This document shows positions 6,021-8,061 of a stretch of 8,061 bases of DNA, in pieces (position 1 is the first letter of the stretch; every line of letters begins with the position of its first letter). The notes under the pieces were generated by a model that was not told the origin of the DNA, did not search any database, and saw nothing but the letters and a program-made list of their open reading frames with translations. This stretch comes from Bacteroidales bacterium (GTDB taxonomy: Bacteria > Bacteroidota > Bacteroidia > Bacteroidales > UBA932): assembly GCA_016283985.1 (NCBI GenBank), contig JAEENZ010000174.1:1-8061 (forward strand). The letters are read 5' to 3'. A program made the translations under genes and the position numbers.

Positions 6021-7397
6021 CTACTTTTGCAGGAGGATGCTGCCGCGGTACCGGAGGGTGAGGAGGATGGCGCGCGCGGCCAGGTGAGCGAAGTATGCGC
6101 CCAAAAGCAGGTGTATGGCCCCCGCTCCGGCGGTCGGCAGTATGCGCCCCGCGAACCATACCCCGAAGAAGGCCGCCACAGCCCAGATCATGGAATCCCG
6201 GATCCCCTTCGAGGCGGTCGCCCCGATGTAGATGCCGTCCCAGGTGAACGCGGCGCAGCCGATCAGCGGCATCACCGCCAGCCACGGAAGGAACTGCCGG
6301 CAGGCATCCACTACGGTAGGATCGTCCGTCATCATGTGCAGCATCGGCACACCGGCGGCCAGGTAGATGGCAATCCAGATGCCTGCGACCCCGAAACTCC
6401 AGCGGAAAGTACCTCGGACCGCAGCCCGCAGCATGCCGCCGTCGCCCTCTCCGATGAAGCGTCCGGTCAACGCCTCCCCGGCGTAGGCGAACCCGTCCGT
6501 GAAGTACGAGAAAATCATCAGCAGGTTCATCATTATGTTCGCGCAGGCTAGCATGGTCTCGCCGTAACGGGATGCGATGAAGGTGTAGCCGAAGTAGATG
6601 GCGGTCATGCACAGCGAGCGCACGAAGAGGTTGGCATTGAGGTGGAAGAATCCGTTCCCGTTTTCGGCCGTTTTTCGGAACAATACCCCGTTATTCGAGG
6701 CATTTGTTCCCGTTTCAGGGCATTTCCGGGAACAAACGGGAATCCGGTAGCGGAAGATGCAGATGGCGAGGGCAAGCAGCAGACCGGAGTACTGGGCGAT
6801 GACCGTGCCGAGGGCGATTCCGGGGAAACCGAGGCCCTGCCAGCTGCCGATGCCGAGGGTGAGGATGATGCTGGCGGCGATGTTGACTACGTTCACGGTG
6901 AGGTCGGCGAACATGGAACTGCGGGTATCCTGCATGCCGATGAACCAGCCTTTGAGGGCCATTAGGCTGAGGGTGGCGGGCGCCGCCCAGATGCGGATAA
7001 GAACGTATTGGATCGCCAGTGCGGCCACGTTCGGGGTGGCGTCGCGGAACAGCAGGGCTATGCGTGAGATGGGCCAGCCCAGCGCTATCATCGCCACGGC
7101 GAACCCCAGCGCCAGCTTCAGCGCCCGCCGCAAGATAGGTACATAACCATCGCCCGCCCCGAACGCCTGTGCGGTCAGACCTCCAGTCGAGGCGCGGAGG
7201 AACGCAAAGTTCCAGTAGATGACATTGAGCACCATCGCCCCGACCGAAATGCCCCCGATGAACTCTGCACTTGTGCCGGCGGCAGAGTGCAGATGCCCCG
7301 CCACGGCGGTATCCACCAGCCCCACCAGCGGCACGGTGATATTCGCCAGGATGCTCGGCAGCGACAGGCGCAGTATCTCTCGGTCAAGTGCTTTCAC
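6021..7397 (-). CDS. MATE family efflux transporter, DinF type
   Basis: From a GTG at 7397 the protein is 458 residues, normal for the family. It is hydrophobic throughout, with about twelve membrane segments arranged as two similar halves. The N-terminus (EILRLSLPSILANITVPLVG, residues 7-26, then LVDTAVAGHL) is typical of DinF-like MATE transporters, which export cationic or toxic compounds in exchange for protons or sodium ions. The second half begins with NANLFVRSLC (254-263). An in-frame ATG exists much further upstream (7631), but it would place 78 residues inside the preceding gene, with a non-MATE sequence, so GTG is preferred. That GTG shares its first base with the TAG stop of the DUF1295 gene (TAGTG), indicating translational coupling. 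The loop joining the two halves (about 221-251) is polar, Gly/Asn-rich and built on a cluster of short DNA repeats. The substrate cannot be told from the sequence. Confidence 0.92.
   Translation of the reverse strand: MKALDREILRLSLPSILANITVPLVGLVDTAVAGHLHSAAGTSAEFIGGISVGAMVLNVIYWNFAFLRASTGGLTAQAFGAGDGYVPILRRALKLALGFAVAMIALGWPISRIALLFRDATPNVAALAIQYVLIRIWAAPATLSLMALKGWFIGMQDTRSSMFADLTVNVVNIAASIILTLGIGSWQGLGFPGIALGTVIAQYSGLLLALAICIFRYRIPVCSRKCPETGTNASNNGVLFRKTAENGNGFFHLNANLFVRSLCMTAIYFGYTFIASRYGETMLACANIMMNLLMIFSYFTDGFAYAGEALTGRFIGEGDGGMLRAAVRGTFRWSFGVAGIWIAIYLAAGVPMLHMMTDDPTVVDACRQFLPWLAVMPLIGCAAFTWDGIYIGATASKGIRDSMIWAVAAFFGVWFAGRILPTAGAGAIHLLLGAYFAHLAARAILLTLRYRGSILLQK
6652..6741. repeat. Cluster of direct and inverted GTTCCCG repeats inside the MATE gene
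   Basis: A perfect 10-base inverted repeat is present: TTTGTTCCCG at 6703-6712 and CGGGAACAAA at 6727-6736, separated by 14 bases. The same core recurs as GTTCCCGTTTT at 6654-6664 and, inverted, as AAACGGGAA at 6734-6742. GGCATTT also occurs twice nearby (about 6699-6705 and 6719-6725). All of it encodes the polar loop between the two halves of the transporter and keeps the frame open. Confidence 0.6.
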
Positions 7398-8061
7398 TAG
7401 AACCAGGGGAAGAACTTGGATACTTTTTTGCAGTAGAGGCCGTATTCCGGATATTTGCTGGCGCTGATCTGCTCTGCGAGGGCGGAACTGCCAAGGAACA
7501 GCACCACCAGAAGCAGCGCTCCGATGATGCTCCAGTTGAAGATCCCTATCCCAGCTCCAATGGAGAATACATAGAAAGAAATCCATGTGCCCTGTTCGGC
7601 AAAATAGTTGGGATGCCTGCTGAGTTTCCAAAGGCCGCAGGTGTTGAATCCCTTGTTGTAGGGCTCCGGCAGATCCTCAAGTTTCTGTCCGGCATTTATC
7701 ATCGCCCATTTGTGTGTCTGGAATGCCCACTGCTGTTCGTCGGCGATGGTTTCGTAGAGGATGAATCCAAACATGAATACTGCTGCTACCGCATCCACCC
7801 AGCCGAAAGGATTGGTGGAATTCATCGACACCAAGGCAGGGAAAGTTGTCATCAGGATAAGGGCATTCTGGTAGATGGAGATGAAGAATAAATCGAAAAG
7901 CATCCACGCAGTCCTGTTGCCTTTGAAAGGCGGACCGGACCGGACGACGCTCCAGCGGTAATCTTCGTTACCCTCCCAGAACTTCCATCGGTATGCACCC
8001 TTGCGGGCGAAATTATAAGTGAGGCGTATGCCCCAGATGGTAGCAAGTACGGCCATTACCA
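7397..8061 (-). CDS. DUF1295 / steroid 5-alpha-reductase-like membrane protein (5' end outside window)
   Basis: The frame is open to the right edge. The first visible ATG (8056) gives 219 residues, but the frame continues upstream with no stop and family members are usually longer, so the true start probably lies beyond the window. Family marks are WGIRLTYNFARKG (8-20), the hallmark SRHPNYFAEQGTWISFY (146-162), and YPEYGLYCKKVSKFFPWF at the C-terminus (202-219). Several hydrophobic segments (about 51-76, 86-102, 156-175 and 177-194) fit a polytopic inner-membrane protein. Relatives include NAD(P)H-dependent reductases and isoprenylcysteine methyltransferase-like enzymes; the reaction and substrate of the DUF1295 group are not established. 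Its stop codon overlaps the MATE start by one base, so the two are coupled. A link in function, such as lipid modification plus export, is not supported beyond that. Confidence 0.85.
   Translation of the reverse strand, partial: VMAVLATIWGIRLTYNFARKGAYRWKFWEGNEDYRWSVVRSGPPFKGNRTAWMLFDLFFISIYQNALILMTTFPALVSMNSTNPFGWVDAVAAVFMFGFILYETIADEQQWAFQTHKWAMINAGQKLEDLPEPYNKGFNTCGLWKLSRHPNYFAEQGTWISFYVFSIGAGIGIFNWSIIGALLLVVLFLGSSALAEQISASKYPEYGLYCKKVSKFFPWF

Noticed and set aside
5905..6612. Minus-strand open frame of 235 residues running from the MATE gene into the intergenic gap
   Set aside because: It is an out-of-frame shadow of the MATE gene, with His/Arg-rich translation and no motif.
7398..7631. 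78-residue N-terminal extension of the MATE protein from an ATG at 7631
   Set aside because: It overlaps the DUF1295 gene in another frame and does not resemble a transporter N-terminus. The GTG at 7397 gives a normal-length protein and a TAGTG coupled junction.
1..8061. CRISPR array, tRNA or rRNA, insertion sequence or phage genes
   Set aside because: No regularly spaced repeats, no clover-leaf or rRNA-like sequence, and no transposase, integrase or phage motif were seen on either strand.

Overview
The window looks like chromosomal DNA from a member of the Bacteroidota, probably an uncultured Bacteroidales relative. This is an inference from three things: tightly packed genes with weak or absent Shine-Dalgarno signals, a possible TAnnTTTG-like -7 element ahead of the leftmost operon, and the style of the DinF-type MATE and DUF1295 proteins. 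Base composition is moderately GC-rich by eye. There are no RNA genes, insertion sequences, CRISPR arrays or phage genes. All six genes I support lie on the minus strand, so transcription runs right to left.

Right part (about 8061 to 6021): a DUF1295 / steroid-5-alpha-reductase-like membrane protein, cut by the right edge, is followed by a DinF-type MATE transporter. The stop of the first overlaps the GTG start of the second by one base (TAGTG), so they are very likely co-transcribed and translationally coupled. The central cytoplasmic loop of the MATE gene contains an unusual cluster of direct and inverted short repeats.

Middle (6020 to 5867): a 154-base gap, the only real intergenic space. 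It holds a strong tetraloop hairpin just downstream of the MATE gene, and an AT-rich stretch with a possible promoter for the next operon.

Left part (5866 to 1): four genes with almost no space between them (3-nt gap, 8-nt overlap, 1-nt gap). In transcription order they are a Sel1/TPR-like repeat protein with a novel N-terminal region, a protein with six CxxC knuckles (three predicted zinc ribbons) plus a separate C-terminal Cys/His cluster, a 1034-residue Hanks-type Ser/Thr kinase with five predicted membrane helices and a C-terminal peptidoglycan-binding domain, and the N-terminal 140 residues of a zinc-ribbon AAA-like P-loop ATPase that runs off the left edge.

The most interesting content is this left operon. 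It reads as a trans-envelope signalling module: an outward-facing peptidoglycan-binding domain could report wall state to a cytoplasmic kinase. The zinc-ribbon protein, the repeat scaffold and the ATPase would be candidate partners or substrates. That working model is inference. The domain content and the operon architecture are read directly from the sequence.
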